DNA of 64,000 nucleotides from Marinobacter subterrani. Lineage in GTDB: Bacteria; Pseudomonadota; Gammaproteobacteria; Pseudomonadales; Oleiphilaceae. A program made the translations under genes and the position numbers. The stretch is taken from positions 3,286,001 through 3,350,000 of the forward strand of contig NZ_LFBU01000001.1 of assembly GCF_001045555.1 (NCBI RefSeq), given 5' to 3'. The first letter of the stretch is position 1, and each line of letters begins with the position of its first letter. Shown here piece by piece: positions 15,456 through 23,903 of the stretch. The notes under the pieces were generated by a model. It ran no database searches. It worked only from the letters and a program-made list of their open reading frames with translations, and was not told the origin of the DNA.

Positions 15456-18221
15456 TTATTGGCAGGCTTCGCAATCCGGGTTGTCGATGCTGCATACCTG
15501 TGGCTGTGGCGCAGACACCGGTGCGGTTTTCTCGGCGCCGGTGGCACCCAGGGAGCGCAGGTAATAGGTGGTTTTCAGGCCACGCTCCCAGGCCAGTTGG
15601 TACAGGGCATCGAGTTTCTTACCGCTGGGCTCGGCCATATAGAGGTTGAGGCTCTGAGCCTGGTCGAGCCATTTCTGGCGCCGGGCTGCCGCTTCCACCA
15701 GCCATCTCGCATCAATCTCGAAGGCGGTGGCGTAGCGGGCCTTGAGCTCGGCCGGGATGCGGTCGATCTGCTGCACGGAACCGTCGAAGTATTTGAGGTC
15801 ATTGACCATCACGTTGTCCCACAGGCCTTCGGCCTTGAGATCGCGGACCAGGGAGGGATTGACCACCGTGAACTCGCCGGAGAGGTTCGATTTGACGAAC
15901 AGGTTCTGGTACGCCGGTTCAATGGACTGGGATACACCCACGATGTTGGAAATGGTGGCGGTAGGGGCAATGGCCAGGACGTTGCTGTTACGCATGCCGT
16001 TCTTCACAACCAGCTCCCGCACCGGCGCCCAGTCCAGCCGGGCGTTGGTGTTCACAGACAGGTCCCCTTCCCGGCGGTTTTCCTTCAGCAGGTTGATGGA
16101 GTCAATCGGCAGGATGCCCTGCTGCCAGAGGGAGCCCTCGTAGCTTTCGTAAACGCCGCGTTCGCCGGCCAGCGTGGCGGAGGCGCGAATGGCGAAGTAG
16201 CTGAGCTGCTCCATGGCCACGTCGGCGAACTCCACCGCTTCGGGGCTGGAATACGGCAGGCCCAGTTGATAGAGCGCATCCTGGAAGCCCATCAGACCGA
16301 GGCCGACCGGGCGGTGCTTGAGGTTGGAATTGCGGGCCTGGGGCACGGCGTAGTAGTTGATGTCGATGACATTATCGAGCATGCGCACGGCGATGTTCAC
16401 CGTTTGCTCCAGGCGCTGCACATCCAGCTCGCCGTTAGCGATATGAGCCGCAAGGTTCACGGAACCCAGGTTGCACACGGCAATTTCATCGGCGCCGGTG
16501 TTCAGGGTGATTTCCGTGCACAGGTTGGAGCTGTGCACCACGCCCCGGTGCTGCTGGGGGGAGCGCAGGTTGCACGGGTCCTTGAAGGTGATCCAGGGGT
16601 GGCCGGTTTCGAACAGCACGGTAAGCATCTTGCGCCAGAGCTGTTTGGCCGGAATTTTCTTGAACAGTTTGATCCTCCCCTGCTCGGCCAGCGCTTCGTA
16701 ATGCTCGTAACGTTCACGGAAGGCGTTGCCGTACAGGTCATGCAGATCCGGAGCATCGCTGGGGGAGAACAGGGTCCAGTCTTTGTCGTCACGCATCCGC
16801 TCGATCAACAGGTCCGGCACCCAGTTGGCGGTGTTCATGTCGTGGGTGCGGCGGCGTTCGTCACCGGTGTTCTTGCGCAGTTCCAGGAACTCCTCGATGT
16901 CCAGGTGCCAGCTTTCCAGGTAGGCACAGACCGCGCCCTTGCGCTTGCCACCCTGGTTCACCGCCACGGCGGTGTCGTTCACCACTTTCAGGAACGGCAC
17001 CACGCCCTGGCTCTGGCCGTTGGTGCCCTTGATGTGGGAGCCGAGCGCACGTACCGGGGTCCAGTCGTTGCCCAGGCCGCCAGCCCATTTTGACAGCATC
17101 GCGTTGTCGCGGATGGCGCCGTAGATGTCTTCGAGATCATCGCCGACCGTCGTCAGATAACAGGACGACAGCTGGGAATGGCGGGTGCCGCTGTTAAACA
17201 GCGTGGGTGTGGAAGCCATGTAGTCAAACGACGACAACAGATTGTAGAACTCGATGGCGCGGGCGTTCGGGTCGTCTTCGCGCAGGGCCAGGCCCATGGC
17301 GACGCGCATGAAGAATACCTGGGGCAGCTCAAGACGGGCCTTGTTCCAGTGCAGGAAGTACCGGTCGTACAGGGTTTGCAGACCGAGGAAGCCGAATTGC
17401 AGGTCACGCTCCGGGTTCAGGGCAGCGCCAAGGCGCTCCAGGTCAAAACTGGCCAGCGCTTCGTCCAGCAGCTCGTGGCGAATGCCAGCTTCGATAAAGG
17501 CGCTCAGGGCCTGTGGGTAGATCTCCGCCAGCGGCAGGCTGCGGGGCAGGTCCAGTGCGCTGGCGTTCTCCAGCCGCAGTTGTTCCAGCAACAGCCGGGC
17601 GGTAACCGCGCTGTAGTCAGGCTCCTGTTCGATGCGGCCACGGGCGGTCATCACCAGTGCGGACAGCACGTCTTCCTCGGCTATGCCGTCGTACAGGTTG
17701 GTGAGGGCGTCCTCCACGAGGGAGTCGCCGTTGATGCCTTCCAGCCCGGTGGCGGCCTGCTCCACCTGCAGTTTCATCAGGCCCAGATCCAGCGGGACAA
17801 TCTCGCCGTTGGCCTGTTTCACAGTCAGGTGTGGGTGGGCTTCCACCGGGGCGTGAAGCGCGCGTTCCCGGGCGTGTTCTTCCCGGTACAGCACGTAGGC
17901 GCGGGCCACCTTCTGCTCCTCGGCCCGCATCAGGGCCAGTTCCACCTGGTCCTGAATGTCTTCGATATGCACCTTGCCGCCGGCTTTCAGGCGCCGGCTG
18001 ATGGCCTGAATAACCTGGTCGGTAACCCGGCGTACGGCATCGTTGATGCGGGCCGAGCCGGCGGCCTTGTCACCCTCAACAGCGAGAAACGCTTTGGTCA
18101 CGGCAATGCTGATCTTCGACGGATCGAAGCCGACAAGCGTTCCGTTACGTTTGATGACCTGCAGGGATTCAGTATCGGTGTGCGAGGTTGGCCGGGGTTC
18201 GGCCAGGGCTGAGGCGGACAT
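15456..18221 (-). CDS. nrdA: Class Ia ribonucleotide reductase, alpha subunit
   Basis: A 921-residue catalytic subunit that reduces ribonucleoside diphosphates. An N-terminal ATP-cone (VIKRNGTLVGFDPSKISIAV) gives allosteric control. The active-site cysteines lie in LSSCYLTTVGDD and SSNLCTEITL, and the C-terminal redox pair in DCEACQ. At 921 residues it is longer than E. coli NrdA (about 760), probably because of extended N-terminal cone regions. The ATG at 18221, after AGGAG, is preferred; the upstream frame extension only reads through a repeat. Expression should depend on NrdR and on a B12 riboswitch. Confidence 0.95.
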   Translation of the reverse strand: MSASALAEPRPTSHTDTESLQVIKRNGTLVGFDPSKISIAVTKAFLAVEGDKAAGSARINDAVRRVTDQVIQAISRRLKAGGKVHIEDIQDQVELALMRAEEQKVARAYVLYREEHARERALHAPVEAHPHLTVKQANGEIVPLDLGLMKLQVEQAATGLEGINGDSLVEDALTNLYDGIAEEDVLSALVMTARGRIEQEPDYSAVTARLLLEQLRLENASALDLPRSLPLAEIYPQALSAFIEAGIRHELLDEALASFDLERLGAALNPERDLQFGFLGLQTLYDRYFLHWNKARLELPQVFFMRVAMGLALREDDPNARAIEFYNLLSSFDYMASTPTLFNSGTRHSQLSSCYLTTVGDDLEDIYGAIRDNAMLSKWAGGLGNDWTPVRALGSHIKGTNGQSQGVVPFLKVVNDTAVAVNQGGKRKGAVCAYLESWHLDIEEFLELRKNTGDERRRTHDMNTANWVPDLLIERMRDDKDWTLFSPSDAPDLHDLYGNAFRERYEHYEALAEQGRIKLFKKIPAKQLWRKMLTVLFETGHPWITFKDPCNLRSPQQHRGVVHSSNLCTEITLNTGADEIAVCNLGSVNLAAHIANGELDVQRLEQTVNIAVRMLDNVIDINYYAVPQARNSNLKHRPVGLGLMGFQDALYQLGLPYSSPEAVEFADVAMEQLSYFAIRASATLAGERGVYESYEGSLWQQGILPIDSINLLKENRREGDLSVNTNARLDWAPVRELVVKNGMRNSNVLAIAPTATISNIVGVSQSIEPAYQNLFVKSNLSGEFTVVNPSLVRDLKAEGLWDNVMVNDLKYFDGSVQQIDRIPAELKARYATAFEIDARWLVEAAARRQKWLDQAQSLNLYMAEPSGKKLDALYQLAWERGLKTTYYLRSLGATGAEKTAPVSAPQPQVCSIDNPDCEACQ

Positions 18222-18288
18222 GTGTGTTCTCCTGAATACGCGTTGAATTCCTTTCACCATCGCGTAGGCAGAGAATCGGAGCACCACC

Positions 18289-18374
18289 GTAGGTCGGATT
18301 AGCGAAGCGTAATCCGGCAAAGGCGGTTTGGCGCAGACAGGGGTGTCGGATTACGCTTTGCTAATCCGACCTAC
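18289..18374. repeat. REP-like inverted repeat in the nrdA leader
   Basis: Two opposed copies (18289-18318 and 18346-18374) of the GTAGGTCGGATTAGC unit also found between nrdA and nrdB. The pair lies between the cobalamin riboswitch and the nrdA start codon, so it is part of the leader RNA and would fold into a long hairpin. Confidence 0.9.
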
Positions 18375-18382
18375 ACGTCTGG

Positions 18383-18595
18383 CCTGAGTCCGGTCTGCTC
18401 ACCTTGAAACGCGAAGGTGCAGTTGTTTCCCTGGCAGGTCTTCGGACTCAGGGGCGTGAATCGTTCGATTCGGCCTCGTGTGGCGACTTCCCGGCTTGCG
18501 CCAGTGTCTTGATGCCACGCTTGTTCCCCAATACCGCTGCGCGTCAGTTCCGGAGTCTCACCGGATTCCCGATACTTTATGCTGTGGAGGTTTGG
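18383..18595 (-). ncRNA. Cobalamin (B12) riboswitch upstream of nrdA
   Basis: On the minus strand the conserved blocks appear in order: GGGAATCCGGTGAGACTCC, ACTGACGCGCAGCGGTA, CACTGG, GCCGGGAAGTCG and the B12 box GAGTCCGAAGACCTGCC. The segment CGGACTCAGG at 18383-18392 (as RNA) is perfectly complementary over 10 nt to CCTGAGTCCG of the B12 box (18443-18452), a plausible switching element. In genomes that also have B12-dependent reductase, such switches turn off the B12-independent enzyme when cobalamin is present. No class II gene is in this window. Confidence 0.9.
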
Positions 18596-18604
18596 CTGTT
18601 AAAA

Positions 18605-18652
18605 TTACAACATATAGTGTTAAACCAGAGACGCAAACACTATATGCCCAAA
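18605..18652 (-). promoter_or_regulatory. NrdR box pair in the nrdA promoter
   Basis: Two 16-bp sites, 18605-18620 (ending CATATAGTGT) and 18637-18652 (beginning ACACTATATG), match the NrdR consensus well at their conserved halves. Their centres are 32 bp apart, about three helical turns, as known for NrdR pairs. A minus-strand promoter (TTGCGT, 16 bp, TATGTT) overlaps them. NrdR should repress nrdAB when dATP is high. Confidence 0.8.
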
Positions 18653-18832
18653 TTCCACCGGTAGCAACCCAACACACGCGAACAACCGAACTTGACACTG
18701 GTTCCTGTTTGGGGCGAAATACGCCGGCTTCGCGGATCACTCCGCGACGGATATTATTCATCGAGCCAAGGATTCGGCGGTGTTTCTGTTGCACTCTTTT
18801 TACTTTTCCGCAGTACGGCGGTCGTTTGGATT

Positions 18833-19906
18833 ATGATAATTTTCCAGCGGCTGCGGGCCTTGTTTGCCAACTACTTTGCCGAGCTCTCCGGCCTTAATCT
18901 CGCCGTAATGCTCATTTCTTATGCCGCCCTGTCCTGGGCCGGGCTGAGTTTGGCGGGCGAGCATTCTCTCACCTCTCCGGACCACTTCTTCTACTGGCTG
19001 ATCATTACCGCATCCACTGTCGGTTACGGCGATTTCTCGCCAGAAACAACGATTGGCCGTATCTGGACCATCGGCTTTATCGTTCCCGCGGGGCTCAGTC
19101 TGTTTGCATTGACCATCGGCCGGATCGGCGCGTTTGCAGTGCATCATTGGCAGAAAGGAATCAAAGGTATGAAAGATTTCCAGGTATTTGAAAATCACAT
19201 CGTTGTTATCGGCTGGAACGACACGCGAACCCTCCATCTGCTGGAGCTACTGCTGAAAGAGGAATCCATGGCCGGGTCCAACCGTGCGGTGTTGCTTGCC
19301 GCAACCTCGCCCCAGGAAAACCCGATGCCCGACAGCATCTATTTCGTGCGCTTGGGACAATACACCGATGAAAGGGAATTGAAACGTACCGGCATTGCGC
19401 AGGCAAGCTGCGTGATCATTGACTCGCCGGAGGACGATGTCACCCTGACCTGTGCATTGTTGTGCTATCAGTTGAACCCTGCGGCCCACATGATTGCCTA
19501 CTTCAACAACGAGCGACTGAGCCAGTTACTGACACATCATTGCCCCACCGTTGAGTGCACACCCTCCGTGGCCGTCGAAATGCTGGCGAAGTCGGCAGCG
19601 GATCCCGGCTCGAGCGCCCTTCACCACGATCTCCTGAGCGTCGCCGGCGGTATGACCCAGTTCTCGCTGATGTTGCCGGAAACAGCGCCCCGGCAAAGCG
19701 TTGGCGATCTGCTTCACCCGTTCAAGCAGATCTTTGACGCACTGATCATTGGTGTTCAGGAGCCGGGTGAGAAATCCATCGAGATCAACCCGGGCCTGAC
19801 GTACCCAGTCGGCCCCGGCGCCCGAATCTATTACATTGCCAACCGCCGTATTCTGGCAGAAGACTGGCACGCATTCGTTGATCAAACCAACCAGCCCGCC
19901 GGATAG
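18833..19906 (+). CDS. Two-TM potassium channel with RCK/TrkA-N domain
   Basis: A 357-residue inner-membrane K+ channel. Two membrane helices (about 20-40 and 78-100) flank a pore loop with the selectivity filter TVGYGD. A cytoplasmic TrkA-N-like regulatory domain follows (HIVVIGWNDTRTLHLLELLL, from about 123), then a C-terminal extension. A start 47 codons upstream is open, but it would add a segment close to the NrdR boxes of nrdA, so ATG 18833 is favoured; the ribosome-binding site is weak either way. The gene leads a run of four same-strand genes (DUF350, DUF1190, ATP-grasp). Confidence 0.85.
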   Translation: MIIFQRLRALFANYFAELSGLNLAVMLISYAALSWAGLSLAGEHSLTSPDHFFYWLIITASTVGYGDFSPETTIGRIWTIGFIVPAGLSLFALTIGRIGAFAVHHWQKGIKGMKDFQVFENHIVVIGWNDTRTLHLLELLLKEESMAGSNRAVLLAATSPQENPMPDSIYFVRLGQYTDERELKRTGIAQASCVIIDSPEDDVTLTCALLCYQLNPAAHMIAYFNNERLSQLLTHHCPTVECTPSVAVEMLAKSAADPGSSALHHDLLSVAGGMTQFSLMLPETAPRQSVGDLLHPFKQIFDALIIGVQEPGEKSIEINPGLTYPVGPGARIYYIANRRILAEDWHAFVDQTNQPAG

Positions 19907-19938
19907 GCACCGGCACGCAGCAAACAAGGAGACCTTTC

Positions 19939-20358
19939 ATGGAAGAAAACCTGCTTCATCCGTCACTGTCCGGACTTGACGATTTTGCCCTCGCTTTTGG
20001 CACCTCGCTGGTGCTGTTGCTGATTTTCAAGTGGTTGTATCCCTTGATCACTCCGCACCGGGAGTGGCAGCTGGTTCGCGAAAAGAAGAACATTGCCGCC
20101 GCCATTGCGCTCACCGGGTCTATTGTCGGCTTCAGCGTCGCCCTGAGCGGAGCGGCAACCTATTCCGCCTCCTATTACGACTTCCTGATCTGGGGTGCCA
20201 TCGCCCTGATTGCCCAGATTCTGGCATACCTGATTGTGTGGCTGGTGATTCCGGGGTTATCGACCCGGATTGTGAACCAGGAAACAAGCGCCGGGATCCT
20301 TGCAGGGGGTACGGCTGTGGCCGTGGGGCTGTTGAATGCCGCCTGCATGAGTTATTGA
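19939..20358 (+). CDS. DUF350 membrane protein (YjfL-like)
   Basis: A 139-residue protein with four predicted membrane helices and the DUF350 signature (EKKNIAAAIALTGSIVGFSVALSG; then NQETSAGILAGGTAVAVGLLNAACM). AAGGAG precedes the start by 7 nt. In enteric bacteria the homologue YjfL stands with YjfM (DUF1190) and the ATP-grasp protein YjfC, the same order as here. The biochemical role is unknown. Confidence 0.9.
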   Translation: MEENLLHPSLSGLDDFALAFGTSLVLLLIFKWLYPLITPHREWQLVREKKNIAAAIALTGSIVGFSVALSGAATYSASYYDFLIWGAIALIAQILAYLIVWLVIPGLSTRIVNQETSAGILAGGTAVAVGLLNAACMSY

Positions 20359-20373
20359 GGGGAGGGTCATACG

Positions 20374-21042
20374 ATGAAAAGAACTTCGATGATCCGCTTG
20401 GTGCGAATGCGCAAACAGGTAAGGTCTTATCCTCTCGTTCCACTGACGGCAGCCATTGGTGCGATAATGTCAGGCTGCAGTTCGGACGATCGTGTTCCCG
20501 GGTATGTGTTCATAAATGCACAGGACTGCCTGCGGTCACTTCCGCACCTTGCCGCCGAGTGCGAGTCGGCCTACGAGACCTCCAAGCAGCAAGCGGCCAC
20601 GTACGGGCCTCGTTACCGTAACGAGGACGACTGTGAAGTGGATTTTGGCGATGGCGCCTGCACCACCGACAGCACCTACTACTACGTTCTGGATGACGAC
20701 AGAAAGCGGATAACAACGAGGACAGTCCTCCACGCTCAGCCCCGGATGGACGCGTTCGTCGCCCGCCCTCTGTTTGAAGGGTCACGAACCCTGGCATCAG
20801 AGCCCCTCCTGCAGTTCCGGAACAAGGGCAAACGTGGTTACTACACGGTGGATGGAATGCCGGTCAAAGCCTCGACGTCCGGGCGGGTCCATGATGCCGG
20901 CGCGTTTGGGAGCCGCTTTCTGAGTGTCAGTTCGAACACATTGTCCCGAGGCGGCTTTGGCTACAAGGTGGCCGCCATGAGCCAGTACGCGAACAGCTGG
21001 AGTAGCAGCCGCTCAGGCAGTGGCTGGAGCTGGGGTGGCTGA
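20374..21042 (+). CDS. DUF1190 lipoprotein-like protein (YgiB/YjfM family)
   Basis: A 222-residue secreted protein. The N-terminal region ends in a lipobox-like IMSGCSS (Cys near residue 35). The DUF1190 core follows (FINAQDCLRSLPHLAAECESAYETSKQQAA; conserved Cys pairs in DDCEVDFGDGACT). The C-terminus is Ser/Gly/Trp-rich (SSSRSGSGWSWGG). It directly abuts the next gene (stop TGA, start ATG), so the pair is translationally coupled, as in E. coli ygiB-ygiC. Confidence 0.88.
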   Translation: MKRTSMIRLVRMRKQVRSYPLVPLTAAIGAIMSGCSSDDRVPGYVFINAQDCLRSLPHLAAECESAYETSKQQAATYGPRYRNEDDCEVDFGDGACTTDSTYYYVLDDDRKRITTRTVLHAQPRMDAFVARPLFEGSRTLASEPLLQFRNKGKRGYYTVDGMPVKASTSGRVHDAGAFGSRFLSVSSNTLSRGGFGYKVAAMSQYANSWSSSRSGSGWSWGG

Positions 21043-22203
21043 ATGTTCCGCAACAGCATCAGTGAGCGTCCCCAATGGCGGGAACGGGCCACGGAATACG
21101 GCTTCCACTTTCATTCCATGTACGGGCAGCCGTACTGGGATGAAGGGGCGTACTACCAGTTCAGTCTGCGTCAGATCGAGCAGGATCTGGAAGCCCCAAC
21201 GGCGGAAATCCATCAAATGTGTCTTCATGTGGTGGATAAAGTGGTGCACAACGAACGATGGCTCAGCGCCTTCGCGATTCCCGAATCGCACTGGGACCTG
21301 ATTCTGGCAAGCTGGCAGCGTCAGGATCCGAGCTTGTATTCCCGCCTCGACTTCGCGTACGACGGCAAAAACCCTGCAAAACTCTACGAGAATAATGCCG
21401 ACACACCCACCAGTCTGTACGAAACCGGCTTCTGGCAATGGCTCTGGCTTGAAGAGAATGTGGATCTGGGCACACTGAGGCGTGACTGCGATCAGTTCAA
21501 CAGCCTGCAGGAAAAGCTCATCGCCCGCCTCGCGCACATCGTGCCACCTGGCCAGTTGCTTCACCTCGCCTGCTGCGCCGACAGTGTCGAAGACTGGGGC
21601 ACAATCACCTATCTAGCCGACTGTGCAGAAGAAGCTGGCATAGCCACCCATCGTTTGCTGATGAGCGATCTTGGTATAGATGCCAGGCATCGATTCACCG
21701 ACGACAGCAACCGGGTGATCGACAACGTCTTCAAACTTTACCCTTGGGAGTTCATGCTGCGAGAACAATTCGGGGAATTCCTCTCGCAAAATTCAACCCG
21801 CTGGCTTGAGCCACCCTGGAAGTCCGTGTTGTCCAACAAGGCATTGCTGGTTGCTCTGTGGGAAATGTTCCCCGGACACCCCAACTTGCTGCCAGCCTAT
21901 TTCACGGAACAGGAAGCCGGCAGAGTGCTCAGGGATTTCGTACGGAAGCCTCTCTTCTCCCGGGAAGGTGCCAATGTCACAGTGGTTCAATCGGGCATTC
22001 CGGTTCAGACAGTAGGTGGCCCCTACGGCGAGGAAGGTCACGTCTATCAGGCCTACCATCCGGTTCCGCGATTCGGCGATCAGCACGTGCTGATCGGGTC
22101 CTGGCTGGTGGACGACCAGCCAGCAGGCATTTCTGTTCGGGAGGACACTGGGCCCATAACGCAGGACCTTTCACGGTACCTACCTCATGTTATCCTTGAG
22201 TGA
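21043..22203 (+). CDS. Glutathionylspermidine-synthase-like ATP-grasp protein (YgiC/YjfC family)
   Basis: A 386-residue ATP-grasp protein related to the synthetase domain of Gsp, with FAYDGKNPAKLYENNADTPTSLYE, the NVFKLYPWEFM centre and PWKSVLSNKALLVALWEMFPGHPNLLPAYF. Stand-alone members lack the amidase half, and no glutathionylspermidine activity has been shown for E. coli YgiC/YjfC. It presumably ligates a peptide or amine substrate; its coupling to DUF1190 suggests that this protein or its Cys-rich partner is involved. The length is normal. Confidence 0.88.
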   Translation: MFRNSISERPQWRERATEYGFHFHSMYGQPYWDEGAYYQFSLRQIEQDLEAPTAEIHQMCLHVVDKVVHNERWLSAFAIPESHWDLILASWQRQDPSLYSRLDFAYDGKNPAKLYENNADTPTSLYETGFWQWLWLEENVDLGTLRRDCDQFNSLQEKLIARLAHIVPPGQLLHLACCADSVEDWGTITYLADCAEEAGIATHRLLMSDLGIDARHRFTDDSNRVIDNVFKLYPWEFMLREQFGEFLSQNSTRWLEPPWKSVLSNKALLVALWEMFPGHPNLLPAYFTEQEAGRVLRDFVRKPLFSREGANVTVVQSGIPVQTVGGPYGEEGHVYQAYHPVPRFGDQHVLIGSWLVDDQPAGISVREDTGPITQDLSRYLPHVILE

Positions 22204-22243
22204 TATGGGGTCATGCCCCGAAATCTCCCGGAGTGAATAACCT

Positions 22244-22954
22244 ATGCGGGTTGTATGGCTATTGTTGATCTCTTTTACTTGGCCTGTCCTCGCCAGCAGC
22301 GCTGAGGGCACCCGGATTGAGAACTTTTCCTCTATTGAAACGCTGCAACCCGCTTGGGAGCCCCTGAACTTCCCCAAGATCGAGAAGCACACCCGCTACG
22401 AGCTGGTCACCGAGGACGGGATGCAGGTGGTCAAGGCCGCCACATCTGGTGGCGCCTCGGGCCTGATCGCCCGGGTGACTATCCAGCCTTCGGAATCGCT
22501 GGTATTGCGATGGCGCTGGAAGGTCTCCAATGTGTTTGAGCAAGGCAATGCCCGGAAGAAATCCGGCGATGACTACCCGGCGCGCATCTACGTGGCTTTC
22601 CAGTTCCAGCCGGAAAAGGCCGGTTTTTTTGAGCGAGCGAAACGTAAGGCGGTGGAAGTGCTGTTCGGGGAGTCACTGCCGGGCAATGCCCTGAATTATA
22701 TCTGGGCCAATACCCTGCCGAAGGGGGAGTTTGTGCCCAATCCCTACACCGAAAAAACCGTGATGATTGCCGTTAACTCGGGGGCCACCAACGTCGGCGA
22801 GTGGGTCACTGTGGAAAGGGACATTGTGGCGGATTACCGCAAGGCGTTCGGTGAAGCACCGCCACCGATCGTGGGCATCGCAATCATGTCGGATTCGGAC
22901 AACACGGGTGAAACCGCCACGGCGTGGTACGGTGATATCCAACTGAACCAGTGA
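22244..22954 (+). CDS. DUF3047 periplasmic protein
   Basis: A 236-residue protein with a clear signal peptide (cleavage near ASS, residues 18-20). The rest fits DUF3047: SESLVLRWRWKVSNVFEQGNARKKSGDDYPARIYVAFQF and GIAIMSDSDNTGETATAWYGDI. The fold is probably a beta-sandwich binding domain. The start follows GGAGTGAATAACCT. It lies 40 bp after the ATP-grasp gene and may share its transcript. The function is unknown. Confidence 0.85.
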   Translation: MRVVWLLLISFTWPVLASSAEGTRIENFSSIETLQPAWEPLNFPKIEKHTRYELVTEDGMQVVKAATSGGASGLIARVTIQPSESLVLRWRWKVSNVFEQGNARKKSGDDYPARIYVAFQFQPEKAGFFERAKRKAVEVLFGESLPGNALNYIWANTLPKGEFVPNPYTEKTVMIAVNSGATNVGEWVTVERDIVADYRKAFGEAPPPIVGIAIMSDSDNTGETATAWYGDIQLNQ

Positions 22955-22974
22955 TCCGCCACCGCGGCAGCCGG

Positions 22975-23811
22975 CTAACGCAGATGCTCCGGAAAACCGG
23001 GAATCACATAGCCGCCGGTCAGTTCCCGTACCGGCGGCACCTCCCCCTTCTCGACCAGGCGCAGGTAGGCATCATCGAATTCGTTGCGCAATATCGCCGC
23101 GCGCGGATTGGCCAGAGAGAATAGCCAGGCGGTGTTGCGCGTCCGGACTTTCGACTCATGCACGATGTTGTTTGCGCCCCCATTCAGGATTTCCTGAACC
23201 GGCGCCTGGTAATCCAACAGATAATCGCCCCGATTGCGCTTGAGCATATCCACCGCGGATCGGTGATTCGGCGCTTCGGTCAGTCTGATGCCCGGCTTCC
23301 GCTCCAGCCAGCCGAGCAGGCCACCGTAGGTATAACCGCCAATCACAATCACCCGCTTGCCCTGCAGCTGGTCAAAATGCTCGAGTGGCTCTGTGCCCTC
23401 TCGGTACCAGGCACTTAACTGAACCTGGAACGGACTGACCCAGCTTTCCAGCACCTCGCCCTCCAGCCTGGGCACCTCGGTAACCCCGGGCCAGACATCG
23501 ATGGTTCCGTTGATCAGATAGAGGTAGACCCGGCTCACCGGCAGGTAAATGAAATCCGGCTGGTAGCCGGCCTCCGCAACCACCTTGCGGGTAAGCTCGA
23601 TAAAGCGGCCAGCCGGCGTGCCATCGGCAGCCTGGTAGCTCAGCGGAGGGAATTCGAGATAGGCCACGCGAAGGGTTTTTTCAGCACCTCCGGCCTGAGC
23701 GACCGCTTGTGCCGATACCAGGCAGGCAATGAGCAAAGCCAGTACCCGTGCGGATTGAAAAAGCCCGGGCAAAGGAAAAGCAGACGGGTAGACTGAGAAA
23801 ATACTGCGCAT
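22975..23811 (-). CDS. Periplasmic amino-acid-type substrate-binding protein (SBP_bac_3)
   Basis: A 278-residue secreted protein with a signal peptide ending near AQAVAQA (about residue 40). Two lobes follow, typical of type-3 binding proteins (LRVAYLEFPPLSYQAADGTPAGRFIELTRKVVAEAGYQ; KRVIVIGGYTYGGLLGW). No ABC permease gene is near, so it may act as a stand-alone sensor-type or orphan binding protein. A longer start at 23907 overlaps the nhaB stop and would put residues before the signal peptide, so 23811 is preferred, though neither has a strong ribosome-binding site. Confidence 0.75.
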   Translation of the reverse strand: MRSIFSVYPSAFPLPGLFQSARVLALLIACLVSAQAVAQAGGAEKTLRVAYLEFPPLSYQAADGTPAGRFIELTRKVVAEAGYQPDFIYLPVSRVYLYLINGTIDVWPGVTEVPRLEGEVLESWVSPFQVQLSAWYREGTEPLEHFDQLQGKRVIVIGGYTYGGLLGWLERKPGIRLTEAPNHRSAVDMLKRNRGDYLLDYQAPVQEILNGGANNIVHESKVRTRNTAWLFSLANPRAAILRNEFDDAYLRLVEKGEVPPVRELTGGYVIPGFPEHLR

Positions 23812-23903
23812 GGCGTCCGGAAATTTTGGTATGTTCGCGCAAAGATTAACAGACTGGCGCAAATCTGCACTGACACCCCACGCAAAAAAAACCGGACAGA
23901 TTG

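Noticed and set aside
15420..17093. 557-codon plus-strand frame opposite nrdA
   Set aside because: Antisense shadow of nrdA, which has all catalytic motifs on the other strand.
18404..18897. Plus-strand frames across the nrdA leader
   Set aside because: The stretch is better explained as a cobalamin riboswitch and NrdR boxes on the minus strand.
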